Below, piece after piece: positions 63,449 through 64,000 of a stretch of 64,000 nt of DNA. Below the pieces are notes generated by a model that searched no databases, was not told where the DNA came from, and saw only the letters and a list, made by a program, of their open reading frames with translations. A program made the translations under genes and the position numbers. Source of the DNA: Acidobacteriota bacterium (GTDB lineage: Bacteria; Zixibacteria; MSB-5A5; GN15; FEB-12); the NCBI GenBank assembly GCA_035529075.1, contig DATKXK010000014.1, forward strand, positions 326,264-390,263, given 5' to 3'. Numbering within the stretch: the first letter of the stretch is position 1; the number at the start of each line of letters is the position of its first letter.

Positions 63449-63745
63449 TCAAATTTCCTGCGCCAGTTCCACGATACGCTTGTACGGTATGGCCGTCCAG
63501 CTTTCGGCGACCGCCGCCCCGTTGGCGCGGCTGATCATGGACACCTTGGCAGCCGTCTCCTCGTCGGGAGCCTCGTAAATGTCCATGAAATCGTACGTTC
63601 CCAACAGGCCGTAATGCGCCAGGAACTTCACCTCCGGACACTTCTCGTGTACCTGGTCGAGCCAGGCGGCACCGATTTTGGCGCGGTCTTTCATCCTCGA
63701 CGTGACCTCGGGCGCCAGCTTGGTCATCAGCACAAACGTTTTCAC
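63449..63745 (-). CDS. GYD-domain protein
   Basis: 98 residues, a single ferredoxin-like fold domain. The family motif appears as GTYDFMDIYEAPDEE (near 49-63). The start is a GTG with AGGAG seven bases upstream. GYD proteins are small and usually oligomeric, and their function is unknown. Confidence 0.85.
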   Translation of the reverse strand: MKTFVLMTKLAPEVTSRMKDRAKIGAAWLDQVHEKCPEVKFLAHYGLLGTYDFMDIYEAPDEETAAKVSMISRANGAAVAESWTAIPYKRIVELAQEI

Positions 63746-63827
63746 GGTCTTACTCCTGTCTCCAGCATGGTTTCATGCGTTATCGCTTGTCTGTATTAGC
63801 AGCCGAGTCTGTTCGAGAAACAATTCT

Positions 63828-63924
63828 TGGCGGAAGGGGTGGGAATCGAACCCACCGGGGACAATGCGATTGCCCCCCGCACGGCTTTGAAGGCCGGGAT
63901 CGCCACCAGACGACATCCTCTTCC
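63828..63924 (-). tRNA. selC: tRNA-Sec (anticodon TCA)
   Basis: 97 bases including an encoded 3' CCA. The anticodon loop CTTCAAA gives TCA, which reads UGA. The D arm has a six-pair stem (GTCGTC with GGCGAT) and a four-base loop, a hallmark of tRNA-Sec. The variable arm is long (GGGG-CAAT pairing with ATTG-CCCC around a CGC loop). The T loop is TTCGATT with stem GTGGG/CCCAC. The acceptor pairs GGAAGAG(G) with CCCTTCC, with one A-C mismatch. Acceptor plus T stem totals 12 pairs on the 3' side, against 13 in E. coli. It implies a selenocysteine system elsewhere in the genome; selA, selB and selD are not in the window. Confidence 0.93.
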
Positions 63925-63930
63925 ACCCCT

Positions 63931-63959
63931 ATGATAGAATATCCCCAACCGCTTGTAAA
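63931..63959 (-). promoter_or_regulatory. Promoter of the selenocysteine tRNA
   Basis: Minus strand TTTACA (63954-63959), a 17-base spacer and TATCAT (63931-63936), with the tRNA starting 7 bases after the -10 box. Confidence 0.7.
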
Positions 63960-64000
63960 CATCAAATTGCCGCCAATGAGCAAGTGTACCTGAGGGGTCG

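Noticed and set aside
63678-63993. Short open frames across the tRNA region
   Set aside because: They are translations of the tRNA gene and its promoter, not proteins.

Overview
The window looks like a chromosomal segment of a Gram-negative bacterium of the FCB superphylum (Bacteroidetes relatives). Pointers are a Bacteroidetes-type succinate dehydrogenase with a single five-helix cytochrome b subunit, proteins ending in FlgD-like type IX secretion (T9SS) sorting domains, a PorU/PorV-like pair, a complete Bat aerotolerance operon, bacillithiol synthesis genes, and FG-GAP proteins ending in dockerin repeats. This combination would fit a candidate lineage such as Zixibacteria, but that assignment is inference from gene content only. 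The sequence is GC-rich, so many long antisense frames are open without being genes.

Layout. 1-12.6 kb: the tail of an unknown gene, a metallo-beta-lactamase-fold hydrolase, sdhCAB (minus strand), two unrecognised secreted proteins, a T9SS-sorted secreted protein (minus), sucCD, a small unknown gene plus a Ser/Thr protein kinase with a cysteine-pair tail (a likely inserted cassette), a deformylase-like gene and a cupin. 12.5-16.1 kb: a tandem duplication of about 1.83 kb carrying promoter, leader and a seven-repeat FG-GAP/dockerin gene, and also a fragment of the cupin gene end. 16.2-20.1 kb: a secreted protein, an asparaginase (AnsA type), a tryptophanase-like lyase and a lipoprotein.

20.3-38.0 kb is the most striking block. 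One consensus promoter with a long structured leader is followed by eight tightly packed genes: a PorU-like C25 peptidase; a PorV-like barrel carrying an inserted beta-propeller and two LysM-like segments; an M6 metalloprotease with a sorting domain; two related small membrane proteins; an NHL-propeller lipoprotein; a large predicted barrel with repeated motifs reminiscent of SprA/Sov; and an Omp85 protein. It reads as a compact, divergent surface-secretion and assembly unit. A UbiA prenyltransferase follows.

39.1-49.3 kb: an extended Bat operon (BatD-like, MoxR, DUF58, TPR/SurA-like lipoprotein, second BatD-like, BatA, BatB, BatC with a long glutamine tract, BatD, BatE). 49.3-51.4 kb: a flippase-like membrane protein and CorA. 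51.4-57.7 kb: an autoregulated tetR-tolC-adaptor-RND efflux operon. It runs directly into bshC-bshA-bshB1 for the thiol bacillithiol (to 61.2 kb), followed by a cation diffusion facilitator. The right end holds, on the minus strand, an SNase-like nuclease, a GYD-domain protein and a selenocysteine tRNA with its own promoter, so the organism probably decodes UGA as selenocysteine.
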